Below the pieces are notes generated by a model. That model did no database searches. It was given only the letters and a program-made list of their open reading frames with translations, and was not told the DNA's origin. From Vanilla planifolia (lineage: Eukaryota > Streptophyta > Magnoliopsida > Asparagales > Orchidaceae), in contig JAIUJO010000236.1 in assembly GCA_023846275.1 (NCBI GenBank), forward strand, positions 506,001 through 570,000: a stretch of DNA of 64,000 nucleotides, read 5' to 3'. A program made the translations under genes and the position numbers. Below are positions 1-10,254 of this stretch, in pieces. Position 1 is the first letter of the stretch. The number at the start of each line of letters is the position of its first letter.

Positions 1-286
1 AGAGTATAGTAGGGTAGAGTAGAGTAGAGCAGTGTAGAGCAGAGTAAACTAAGGCTAGGTAAGGCTAGGTTGAGCAAGGCTAAACTAGCTAAGTTAAGCT
101 AGGGTAGGGTTGGCTAAAGTAGAATAGAGTAATGTCGAGTAGAGCTAGGTTAGGATAAGCTAGGTTAGGCTAAGCTAGACTTGAAAGTAGAGGAGAGTGG
201 AGTAGAGTTGAGCAAAGTAGAGCAAAGAAGAGAATAGTATAGTATAGTAGAGTAGAGCATAGCAAAGCATCGCAGAGCATAGTAGA

Positions 287-326
287 GCTTGGTTAGGCTA
301 GGCTAGGCTAGGCAAGGCTAGGCTAG
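287..326 (+). repeat. Representative G-block
   Basis: This is a clean example of the second building block. It enters from AGAGC, passes through one TTAGG unit, then continues as CTAGG units with one CAAGG variant, and exits smoothly into TAGAG. Most G-blocks in the window are 20-60 bp and share this order: the TTAGG unit sits near the entry side and CTAGG units follow. Long examples lie at about 10,980-11,045, 11,279-11,360, 12,548-12,612, 30,380-30,470 and 43,115-43,195. Confidence 0.9.
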
Positions 327-682
327 AATAGAGTGGAGTAGAGTAAAGTGGAGTTTGGTTAGGCTATGCTTGGCTAGGTTAGAGTAGAGTAGAGTAAAGT
401 AGAGTAGAGCATAGTTGAGTGGAGTAGAGTAGAGTGGAGTGGAGTGGAGTAGAGTAGAGTAGAGTAGAGTTGAGTAGAGTAGAGTTGAGTAGAGCTAAGT
501 TAGGTTAGGCTAGGCGAGGTTAGGCTAGGGTAGGATTGGCTAGGCTAGAGTAGAGTAGTGTAGACTAGAATAGAGTAGGGCTAAGTTAGGCTAGATAAGG
601 TTAGATTAGAATAGAGTATAGAAGAGTTGAGTAGAGTAGAGTAGAGTTGAGTAGAATAAAGTAGAGTAGAGTAGAGTAGGGT

Positions 683-720
683 AGAGAAGAGGAGATGAGA
701 GAGAGGAGAGAAGAGGAGAA
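683..720 (+). repeat. GGAGA-rich purine tract
   Basis: A run of GGAGA, GAGAG and AAGAG units, nearly all purine with a single T near 696. It lies inside a long R-block. On the minus strand it is read as serine and leucine codons within an open frame that I regard as non-coding. Confidence 0.8.
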
Positions 721-1075
721 CATAGTAGAGCTGAGTAGAGTAGAGCAGAGCAATACAAAGCCATGCAAAGAAGAGTAGAGTAGAGTAAAGCATAACAGAG
801 GAGAGTAAGGTTAGGTAAGACGAGGCTAGGTTAGAGTAGAGTAGAGTGGAGTAGACTTGAGTAGAGCAAGGTTAGGGCTAGGCTAGGTTAGGCTAGGCTA
901 GGGTAGGCTAGGTTCGGCTAAGATAAAGTAGAGTACAATAGAGCATAGTATAGTAGATTACAGTAGAGTAAAGTTAGATTAGGCTAGTTTTGGCTATAGT
1001 AGGGTTGAGTAGACTAGAGTAGAGTTGAATTGAGTAGAGTAGAGTTGAGTAGAGTAGAGTAGAGTAGAGTATACT

Positions 1076-1114
1076 AGAGGAGAGGAGAGAAGAGGATAAA
1101 AGAGGTGAGGAGAG
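1076..1114 (+). repeat. GGAGA-rich purine tract
   Basis: A second purine tract, interrupted by two T bases, about 0.4 kb after the one at 683. It again sits in the middle of a long R-block and grades into CAGAG units on its downstream side. Confidence 0.8.
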
Positions 1115-4100
1115 TATTATAAAGCAGAGCACAGTGGAGTAGAGTAGAGTAGAGTAGATAAGAGTTGAGTGGAGCAGAGTAGAGCAAAGAAGAGCAAAGT
1201 AGAGCAAAGCTGAGCTGAGTAGAGCTGAGTAGAGTAGAGTAGAGTAAAGAAGAGTAGAGCAGAGTAAAGTAGAGCTAGGTTAGGCTAAGTTAAGCTTGGT
1301 TTAGAGTAAAGCAAGGTTAGACTAGGAAAGGATAGACTAGGTTGGAGTAGAGTAGAGTTTAGTAAGGTAGAGTGGAGTAGAGTGGAGTTGAGTATAGTAT
1401 AGTAGAATAGAGTCATGTAGAGTAGAGTAGAGTAAAGCTAGGTTAGGCTAGGCTAGGCTTGGGTAGGCTAGGCTTAATAAGGCTAGGGTAAAGTAGAGTA
1501 GAATAAAGCTCAGTTAGGCTAGGCTAGGTTAGGCTAGAGTAGAGTAGAGTAGAGCATAGTTGACAAGAATAGAGTAGAGAAGAGTAGATTCGAGTAGAGA
1601 AGAGCAAAGTAGAATAGAGTAGAGCAGAGTAGAGAAGAGTAAAGCAGAGCAAAGTAGAGCTAGGTTAGGCTAGGTTAGGCTAAGCTAGGCTAGGTTTGAG
1701 TTGAGTAGAGTAGATTAGAGTAGAGTAGAGTTGAGTAATGTAGAGTGTATTAGAGTAGAGTAGAGTAGACTAAAGTAGAGATTGGTTAGGTTAGGCTAGG
1801 TGAGGTTACGCTAAGCCAGACTAGGTTAGGGTAGGTAAAAGAGTAGAGAAAAGTAGAGTAGAGTAAAGCTAGGTTAGGTTAGGCTAAAGTAGAGTGGAGT
1901 AGAGTAGAGTAGAGCAAAGTAGAGCAAAGCAAAGTAGAACAGAGCTTAGTGTAGTGGAGTAGAGTAGAGCAGAGTAGTGTAAAGTAGAGTAGAGTAGAGC
2001 AGAGCATAGCAGAGCTTCATTAGGCTAGGTAGGCTGGGCTATGCTAGGTTAGGTTAGAGTAGAGTAGACTAGAGTAGACTAGAGTAGAGTGGGAGTAGAA
2101 TAGAGTAGAGTAGAATAGAGTAGAATAGAATAGAGCAGTAGAGTATATCTAAGTTAAGCAAGGTAGAGTAGAGCAGAGAGAAGTAGAGCAGAGTAGAGCA
2201 TAGTAGAGCTAGGTTAGGCTAGGCTTGTCTATGCTAGAGTAGAGTAGAGCTAGGTTAGGCTAGGTTTGGCTAAATTATTTGGAGAAGACTAGAATGGAGT
2301 ATAATGGAGTTGAGTAAAGTTGAGTAGAGTAGAGTAGAGTTTAATAGAGTAGAGTAGTGTAGACTAGAGTAAAGTAGAGTAAGGCTAGGTTATGGTAGGC
2401 TAAGCTAGAGTACATTAGAGCATAGCCTACTAGAGTAGAGTAGAGTAGAGCAGAGTAGAGCAGAGAAGGACAGAGAAGACACGAGCAGAGCAGAGTATAG
2501 CTAGGTTTGAGTACAGTAAAGTAGAGTAGAGCTACATTAGGTTAGGCTAAGCTAGTCTAAGTTAGAGAAAAGTAGAGTAGAGTGGAGTAGATTAGAGTAG
2601 AGTAGAGTAAAGTAGAGTAGAGCTAGGTTAAGCTATGCTAGCCTAGGGGAAGCTTGGCTAGCCTAAGCTAGGGTAGAGAAGAGAAGAGTAGAGCAGGGTA
2701 GAGAAGTGTAAAGTAGAGTAGAGTAGAGTAGGTTAGGTAAGGCTAGGCTAAGCCAGGCTAAACTAGGCTAGAGTACTTTAAAGTATAGTAGAGTTGACTA
2801 GAATAGAATACAACAGAGTAGAGTAAAGCAGAGTAGAGCATAGTAGAGTAGAATAGAGAAGAGCATAATAGTTTAGAGCACAGTAGAGTAGTATAGAGTA
2901 GAGTTGATTAAAGTAAGCTGAGCTTAACTAAGTTAGGGGAGAGCATAACAGAGCAGATTAGAGTAGAGCTAAGTTAGGCTTGGCTCGTTACAACAGAGCA
3001 GAGTAGAGCAGAATTGAGCAGAGTAGAACAGAGCAGAGTAAAGTATAGCAGAGTAGAGTAGAGCAGAGCAAAACATTAAAACTAGAGCAAGCAGACTAGA
3101 GTGGAGTTAGGTTAGGCTAGGCTAGGCTTGGCTTGGCTAAACTAGGCTAGGCTAGAGTAGAGTTAGAGCTAGGTTTAGCTTAGGTTAGGTTATCGTAAAC
3201 TAGAGTAGAGTAGAGTCTAGTTGAGTAGAGTGGAGTAGAGTAGAGTATAGTATAATAGAGTAGAGTAGAGTAGAGTTAGGTTAGGCCAACTTAGGGTAGG
3301 CTCAACTGGGGTAGGGTAAGCTAAGCTATGATAGAGTAGATTAGAGTGGAGTTGCATAGAGTAGAGTAGAGCTTGGTTATTTTAGGTTATGCTAGAGTAG
3401 AGTAGAGTAGAGTCCAGCAGAGTAGAACAATGCAAAGTAGAGTAGAGCAAAGCAGAGCATAGAAGAGCAAAGTAGAGCAAAGCAAAGCAGAGTAGAGTAG
3501 AGTAGAATAGTGTAGAGTAGAGTAGAGAAGAGAAGAGCAGAGTATAGTAGAGTAGAGTAGTATAGATTAAAGTAAGGTTCACCAAAGCTAGGCTAGGCTA
3601 GGCTATTTTAGGTTAGAGCAAAGTAGTGTAGAGTAGAGGAGAGTATAGTGGATTAGAGTAAAATAGAGTAGAGTAGAGTAGAGTAGAGCATAGCATTACA
3701 GAGTAGAGTAGAGTAGAGTAGAGTAGAGTTGAGTAGAGCTAGGTTAAGCTTGGCTCGACTAGGTTAGGCTAGGCTAGATTAGATTAGGCTAGAGTAGAGT
3801 AGAGAAGAGTAGAGTAGAGTTGTGTAGAGTATAGTAGAGTATAGAAGAGTATTGTAGAGTAGAGTAGACTATAGTAGAGCTAGGTTAGGTTAAGCTAGGC
3901 TAGAGTACAATAGAGTATGATAGAGTAGAGTAAGGTAGAGAAGAGTAGAGCAAAGCAGAGTAGAGTAGTGTAGAGTAGAGTAGAGTAGAGCTATGTTAGG
4001 CTAGGCTAGACTAAAGTAGAATAGAATAGAGCAGAGCTAGGTTTGACTATTCAAGGCTAAGCTAAGTTAGAGTTGAGTAGAGTAGAGTAGATTAGAGTAG

Positions 4101-6668
4101 AGTAGGGTAGCATCAAGTAGAGTACAGGTAGGTTATGCAAGGCTAGGGTAGGCTAGAGTATGTTAGGCTGGAGTATTGTAGAATAGGGTAGAGTAGAGTA
4201 GAGTAGAGAAGACCTAGGTTAATATGGGCTCGGCTAGTCTATGCTAAATAAGGATAGAGTAGAGTAGAATAGAATAGAGTAGAGCAGAGTAGAGTAGCAC
4301 AGAGTAGAGCAGAGTAGAGAAGAGTAGAGTAGAGTAGAGCAAAGCAAGAAGATTAGAGTAGAGCAAAGTAGGGTAGAGCAGAATAGAGTAAAGAAAGAGT
4401 AGGTTGGGTAGATTAGAGAAGAGTACAGTAGAGTAGAGTATAGCTAGGATGGGCTAGGCTAGGCTAAGTTAGGTTTCAATCGAGCAGAGTAGAGGTTAGT
4501 AGAGTCGAGTAAAGTAAAGTAGAGTAGAGTAAGAGTGAGGTTAGGCTAAGCTAGGTTTGGTTTAGGCTAGAGAAGGCTAGGCAGGGCTAGGTTAGGCTAG
4601 GCTAAAGTAGAGTATAGTAGATAGTAAAGTAGAGTAGAGTAGAGAAGGGTAGAGTAGAATATTATAGTGTAGAGGGGAGCAGAGTAGAGCAGAGTAAAGT
4701 AGAGTAGAGAATAGCAGAGCCAAGCAGAGTAGATTAGAGTTTAGCAAACTAGAGCAGAGTAGAACAAGATTAGGCTAGCGTAGGCAAGGCTAGAGTATAT
4801 AAGAGCTAGGTGAAGCTATGTTAGGCTAATTTAGAGTAGAGTAGAATAGAGTAGAGTAAATTAAAGTATAGTAGGGTTGAGTACAGTAGAATGAAGTAGA
4901 GAAGAGCCCAATTAGGCTAGGCTAGGTTAGGCTTGGTTTAGGGTAAAGTAGAGTAGAGCTAGGTTAGGTTATGCTAGTTAGAGTAGAGAAGAGTAGAGTA
5001 CAGTGTAGTTAGAGTTGTCTAGAGTAGAGTAGAGCCTAGTCAGCCTAAGTAGGCTAGGCTAAGGTAGACTAGGTTAGGGTAGAGTAGGGTTGAGTAAAGT
5101 AGAATAGAGTAGAGTAGAGTAAGTAGAGCAAGCTTAGTCTAGGTTAGGGCTAGGTAAAACTGGGCTAGAGTTGAGTGGAGTAGAGTAAAACAGAGTCGAG
5201 TAGAGTAGAGAAGAGTAGAGCAGAGTAGAGCACAGCAAAGCAGAGAAGAGTAGAGCATAGCATTGCATAGTAAAGTAGAGCAGAGTAGAGTAGAGTAGTG
5301 CAAAGTAGAGTAAAGCAGAGTAGAATCGAGCAGAGCAGAGCAAAGCATAGTAGAGTAGAGTAGAGTAGAGCTAGGTTAGGCTAGGCTAGGCCAAGCAAGG
5401 ATAAGCTAGGCTATGATATCTTAGGCTAGAGTAAAGTAGAGTAGAATTAGGTTAGGCTAGACTAAGCAAGAGTATAGAAGAGAAGAGTAGAGTTGAGTTG
5501 TGCATAGTATAGTAGAGTAGAGTAGAGGAGAGCATAGCAGAGGATAGCTAGGTTAGGTTAGGTTAGGCTATGCTAGGCTAGGTTTGGCTAGAGTTAAGAA
5601 TAATAGCATTGAGTAGAGGAGAGCTAGGCATGGCTAAGCTAGGCTAAGCTAAGTTAAAGTAGAGTAGAGTAGAGTAGATAAGAGTAGAGTAGAGTAGAGT
5701 AAAATTGAGAAGAGTTAGGTTAGGCTAAGCTATCCTATGCTAGGGTAGGCCAGGCTAGACTATGCTAAAGTAGAGTAGAGTAGAGTATAAAAGAGTGGGG
5801 TAGAGCATGGTTAAGCAAGGCTAGGCTAGGGTATGCTTGGCTAAAGTAGTCGATAGTAGAGTAGAGTAGAGTATTGTAGAGCAGAGTATAGTAGAAGTAG
5901 AGTAGAGTAGAGTAGAGCAGAGTAGGAGTGGAGTAGAGTAGAGCAGAGCAGAGTAGAGAAGAGCAAAGTAGAACAGAGCTAGGTTAGGCTATGTTAGGCT
6001 AGATTAGGCAAGGCAAAATTACAGAAGAGCAGAGTAGAGCTAGGTTAGACAGAGCTAAGTTAGCATTGGTAAGAATAGAGAAGAGTATAGAAAAGTTGAG
6101 TAGGATAGAGTAAGTATAGTAGAGTGGAGTTGGGTAGTGTAGAGTAGAGCTAGGTTTGGCTAGGGAGGGTGTAGGCTAAGCTAGGGTAGGCTAGGCAAGG
6201 TTAGAGTAGGGTAGAGTTGAGTAGAGTAGAGTAGAGTAGAGTAGAGTATAGTAGAGTAGAATAAAGTAGAGTAGAGAAACATAGAATAAAGCGAGGTTAG
6301 GTTAGGCTTGGCTAAGATAGGCTAGGGTAGAGTTGACTGGAGTATAGTAGAGCAGAGCAGAGAAGAGTAGAGTAGAGTAGAGTGGAGTAGGGTACAGCAG
6401 GGAAGAATAGAGCAGAGAGGAACAGAGCAGAGTCGAGTAGAGCATAGTAGAGCAAAGAAGAGCAGAGCATAGTAGAGCAAGGTTAGGCTAACCTAGGCTA
6501 GGTTAGAGTAAAGTAGAGTATAGTCGAGTAATGTAAAATATATTAGAGTAGATTAGAGTGGAGTAGAGTATAGTATAATATAGTAGAGTAGAGTAGAGCT
6601 AGGTTAGGTTAGGCTTGGCTAAGCTAGGCTAGTGTAGAGTAGAATATAGAGAGTATAATGGAGAACAA

Positions 6669-6690
6669 TATAGTATAGTATAGTATAGTA
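6669..6690 (+). repeat. Short AGTAT (TATAG) homogeneous tract
   Basis: Four consecutive TATAG units, a variant usually scattered singly among TAGAG units. Local homogenisation is the likely cause. A longer tract of the same type lies at 41,636-41,708 and another short one near 35,709-35,728. Confidence 0.75.
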
Positions 6691-6967
6691 GAGTATAGTA
6701 GAGCTAGGTTAGGCTAGGCTCGATTATGCTAGGGCAGGCTATGTTTGGCTAGGGTAGAGTAGAGTAGAGCTCAGCTATGCAAGGCTAGGCTAGGCTAGAA
6801 TAGAGTAGAGTAGAGTAGAGTACAGCAAAGAAGTGTGGAGCAGAGTAGAGTAGAGAAGAGCAAAGCATTATAAAGTAGAGTAGAGAAATGTAGAATAGAG
6901 TTGAGTAGAGCTAGGTTAGGCCAGGCTTGGCTAAGCTATGTTAGAGTAGAGTAGAATAGAGCTAGGT

Positions 6968-6997
6968 TATGTAAGGCGAGGCTATGTAAGGCGAGGC
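6968..6997 (+). repeat. 15-bp perfect tandem duplication in a G-block
   Basis: The 15-base word TATGTAAGGCGAGGC occurs at 6968 and again at 6983 with no spacer. It contains an uncommon GCGAG variant, so both copies must come from one recent duplication rather than from independent mutation. Confidence 0.85.
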
Positions 6998-8970
6998 TAG
7001 GCTATGTTAGAGTGGAGTAGAGTAGAGCAAGGTAGAGTAGAGTAGAATATAGTAGAGTAAAGTAAGGTTAGATTAGGCTAAGCAAGGGTAGGCTAGGTGA
7101 GGGTTGGTCAAGTTATGCTAGCCATGCCAGAGTAAAGTAGAGTAGAGTATAATAGAGTAGAGAATAGTATAGTATAGTAGGGTAAAGCTATGTTATGTTA
7201 GGCTATGCTAGGCACGACTAAAGTAGAGTAGGGGTAGAGTAGAGTAGAGCAGAATAGAGCAGAGTAGAGTAGAGTATAGTAGAGTAGAGAAGAGCAGAGT
7301 ATAATAGAGTAGAGTAGAGCAGAGCATAGTAGACCAGAGTAGAGTAGAGTAGAATTTAGTAGAGCAAAGCAGAGCAAAGAAAAGCAGAGTAAAGTGATTA
7401 GAGTAGAGTAGATTAATGTAGAGTTAGGTTAAGCAAGCCTGAGCTAGCAAAGTTAGAATAGAGTAGGGCACAATAAAGTGGATTAGAGTATAATATGGTA
7501 AAGTAGAGTAGAGCTTGGTTAGGCTAGGCTAGGCTAGACTATGTTGAGTAGAGTAGAGTAGAGTTGAGAAGAGTAGAGTAGACTTAGGTTAGGCTAGCCT
7601 TGGCTAGGCTTGGCTAAGGTAGGGTAGAGTAGAGTAGAGTAGAGTGAAGTAGAGCAGATTAAAGTAGTGTAGAGTAGAGCAGACCAAAGCAGAGCCGAGT
7701 AAAGTAGAGTAGGATAGAGCGGAGTAGAGCATAACATAGTAGAATAGAGTAGAGTAGAGAAGAATAGAGTAGAGTAGAGCATAGCCAAGTAGAGTAGAGT
7801 AGAGCAGAGTAGAGTAGAGTAGAGTAGAATAGAGTAAAATAAGGTTAGGCAAGGCTAGGTTAGATTAGAGTAGAGAGGAGTAGTATAGAGTATATTGGGT
7901 AGAGTAGAGTAGAGCAAAGTAGAGAAGAGCTTGATTAGGCTAGGCTAGCCTAGGATATGCTAGGCTAGAGTAGAATAAATTAGAGTAGAGTAGAGTAGAG
8001 CTACGTTATGCTAGGCTTGGCAAGGATAAGCAAGGCTAGGCTAGACTAGGCTTGATTAGGGTTGAGTAGAGTAGGAGTAGGGTAGAGAAGAGTAGATTAG
8101 AATAGAGTTGAGTAGAGTAGAGCTAGGTTAAGCTAGATTAGGCTAGAGTATAGTAAAGCTAAGTAGAGTAGTGTAATGTATAGTAGGGTAGAGTAGAGTA
8201 AAGTAGGGCAGAGCAGAGAAGAACAAATTAGAGCTAGGTTAAGCTAGGCTTGGCTAAGGTAGGCTAGATTAGGATAAAGTAGAGTAGATAGAGAAAAATA
8301 GAGTAGAGTAGAGTTTAGTTTGGCTATGGTAGGCTTGGCTAGGCTAAGCTAAGTTTAAGTAGAGTAGAGTATAGTATATTAGAATAAAGTAGAGTAGAGT
8401 AAATTAGAGTAGACTTAGTTTAGCTTGGCTAGCTTAGGCTAGGCAACACTAAGATAGAGTAGGGAAGAGTAGAGTAAAGCAGAATAGAATAGCATAGACA
8501 GAATAGAGCAGAGTAGAGCAAAGTAGAGCAGAGTAGAGTAGAGTAGAGCAAGAGTAGAGCAGAGGAGAGTAGAGCAAAGAAGAGCAAGGTTGGGCTTGGT
8601 TAGGCTAGAGTAGAGTAGAGTAGAGCTAAGATAAGCTAGGCTAGGCTATATTAGGGTAGAGTAGAATAGAATAGAGGAAGGTTAAGTAGATTAGAGTAGG
8701 GAAGAGTAGAGTAGAGTAGGGTCGAGTAGAGTAGAGTGGAGTAGAGTAGAGTGAGGTTAAGCAAGGCCAGGCTAAGCTATAGTACAATAGGGTAGTGTAG
8801 AGTACAGTAGTGTAGAGTAGAGCATAGTAGAGTAGAGAAAGAAGAGTAGAGCAAGATTTTGTAGTGTAGAGCAGAGCAGAGTAAGGTAGAAGTAAGATAG
8901 GCTCAGCTAGGCTAGGCAAGACTAGACTAGAGTAGACTAGAGTAGAGCTAGGTTAAGCTAGGTTAGGTTA

Positions 8971-9320
8971 GAATAGAGTAGATTGGAGTAGAATAGAGTC
9001 GAGTAGAATATTGTATAATAGAGTTGGGTAGAGTACAGTAGAGTAAAACTAGGTTAGGCTAGGGTAGGCTAGGTTAGGCTAGGCTAGAGTTGAGAAGAGT
9101 TTAGTAGAGTAAAGCTCAGTTAGGCTAGGTTTGAGTAGAGTAAAGTAGAGCAGAGCTGAGCAGAGCATAATAGAGAAGAGTAGAACAAAATAGAGGAGAG
9201 TAGAGAAGTACAGAGCAGAGTACAGTAGAACAGAGTAGAGAAGAATAGAGTAGTGTAGAGTATAATAGTGTGGAGCAATGCAAAGTAGAGTAGAGTAGAG
9301 TTAGTATAGTAGAACAAGAT
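8971..9320 (+). repeat. Copy 1 of a ~0.45-kb tandem unit
   Basis: This segment shares rare word order with the segment about 448 bp downstream. Anchors are GAATAGAGTC at 8991 (second copy 9439) and TTGTATAATA at 9011 (second copy 9459), with a near-identical stretch of about 50 bases between and after them. A later anchor, CAGAGCTGAG, is at 9151 (second copy 9640). It contains three to four R/G cycles and one CAGAG-rich long R-block. Confidence 0.8.
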
Positions 9321-9418
9321 TGAATAATACAGAGTAGAGCAAGACAGAAGTAGGATAAGCTAAGATAGACTAGACTAGAGAAGAGTATAATAGAGCTAAG
9401 TTAGGCAAGGCTAGGTTA

Positions 9419-9770
9419 GAATAGAGTAGACCAGAGTAGAATAGAGTCGAGTAGAATATTGTATAATAGAGTTGGGTAGAGTACAATAGAGTAGAACTAG
9501 GTTAAGCTAGCATAGGCTAGGGTAGGCTAAGCTACATGAGGCTAGAGTAGAGAAGAGTTAAGTAGAGTAGAGTAAAGTAGAGTAGAGTAGAGATCGGTTA
9601 GGCTACGTTAGGCTAGATTTAGAGTAGAGTAGAGTAGAGCAGAGCTGAGCAGAGCTTAGAAGAGTAGAGTAGAACAAAGTAGAGGAGAGTAGAGAAGAGC
9701 AGAGCAGAGTAGAGTAGAGTAGAGTAGAGAAGGATGGAGCAAAGTAGAGTAGAGCAGAGAAGAGTAGGCT
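9419..9770 (+). repeat. Copy 2 of the ~0.45-kb tandem unit
   Basis: It matches 8971-9320 with the anchors at 9439, 9459 and 9640. The interval from TTGTATAATA to CAGAGCTGAG is about 40 bp longer here, which fits gain of eight pentamers or of a short extra cycle. The CAGAG-rich R-block at the end is shared, including the GAGGAGAGTAGAGAAG word. Confidence 0.8.
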
Positions 9771-9799
9771 AGGATAGGCAAAGCTAGGCTTGGCTAGGC

Positions 9800-10215
9800 T
9801 AGGTTAGAGTAGAGCAGAGTAGAGTATAGTTGAATAGAATAGAATAAATAGAGTAGAGTAGAGTAGAGTGTTGTATAATAGAGTAAAGTAGAGTAGAGTA
9901 GAGTAAAGCTAGGTTAGCCTAAGCTAGGCTAGCCATGGTTATGCAAGGCTAGAATCGCTAGGTGATAGTAGAGTAGAGTAGAGTATAGTATAATAGAGGA
10001 TAGTAGAGTGGAGTAAATTTGAGCTGGGTTAGGCAAGGCAAAGCTATGCTAAGGTATGCCATGTTAAGCTAGGCTAGGCTAGAGTAGAGTAGAGTAGAGT
10101 AGTTCTCAGTTATGCTAGGTTAGAGTAGAGCAGAGTAGAGCATAGCAGAGAAGAGTAAAGCATTGTAGAGCATAAGAGAGTAGTACAAAACAGGGTAGAG
10201 TCAACCAAAACAAAG
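9800..10215 (+). repeat. Probable diverged copy 3 of the ~0.45-kb unit
   Basis: TTGTATAATA recurs at 9871, 412 bp after the second copy, followed again by several short cycles and then a CAGAG-rich long R-block at about 10,120-10,215. Apart from that anchor and block order the match is loose, so membership is less certain than for copies 1 and 2. Confidence 0.45.
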
Positions 10216-10248
10216 TAGAGAAGAGTAGAGAGTAGAGTAGAGTAGAGC

Positions 10249-10254
10249 TTTTTT
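10249..10254 (+). other. Six-T run at a G-block entry
   Basis: A TTTTTT run replaces the usual CTAGGTT entry word: AGAGC, six T, then AGGCTA. Similar runs occur at 19,676-19,681, 22,451-22,456, 24,441-24,446, 27,155-27,159 and 45,233-45,241, all within or at the start of G-blocks. Confidence 0.8.

Noticed and set aside
287-326. TTAGGC words as nematode-type telomere repeats
   Set aside because: TTAGGC occurs singly because a TTAGG unit is followed by CTAGG; the period is five, not six, and no tandem TTAGGC run was seen.
5134-5348. Two overlapping minus-strand frames that could look like paired small membrane proteins
   Set aside because: The leucine-rich character comes from CTC, CTA and CTT codons of the repeat; both frames read the same DNA with cyclic shifts of the same pentapeptide.
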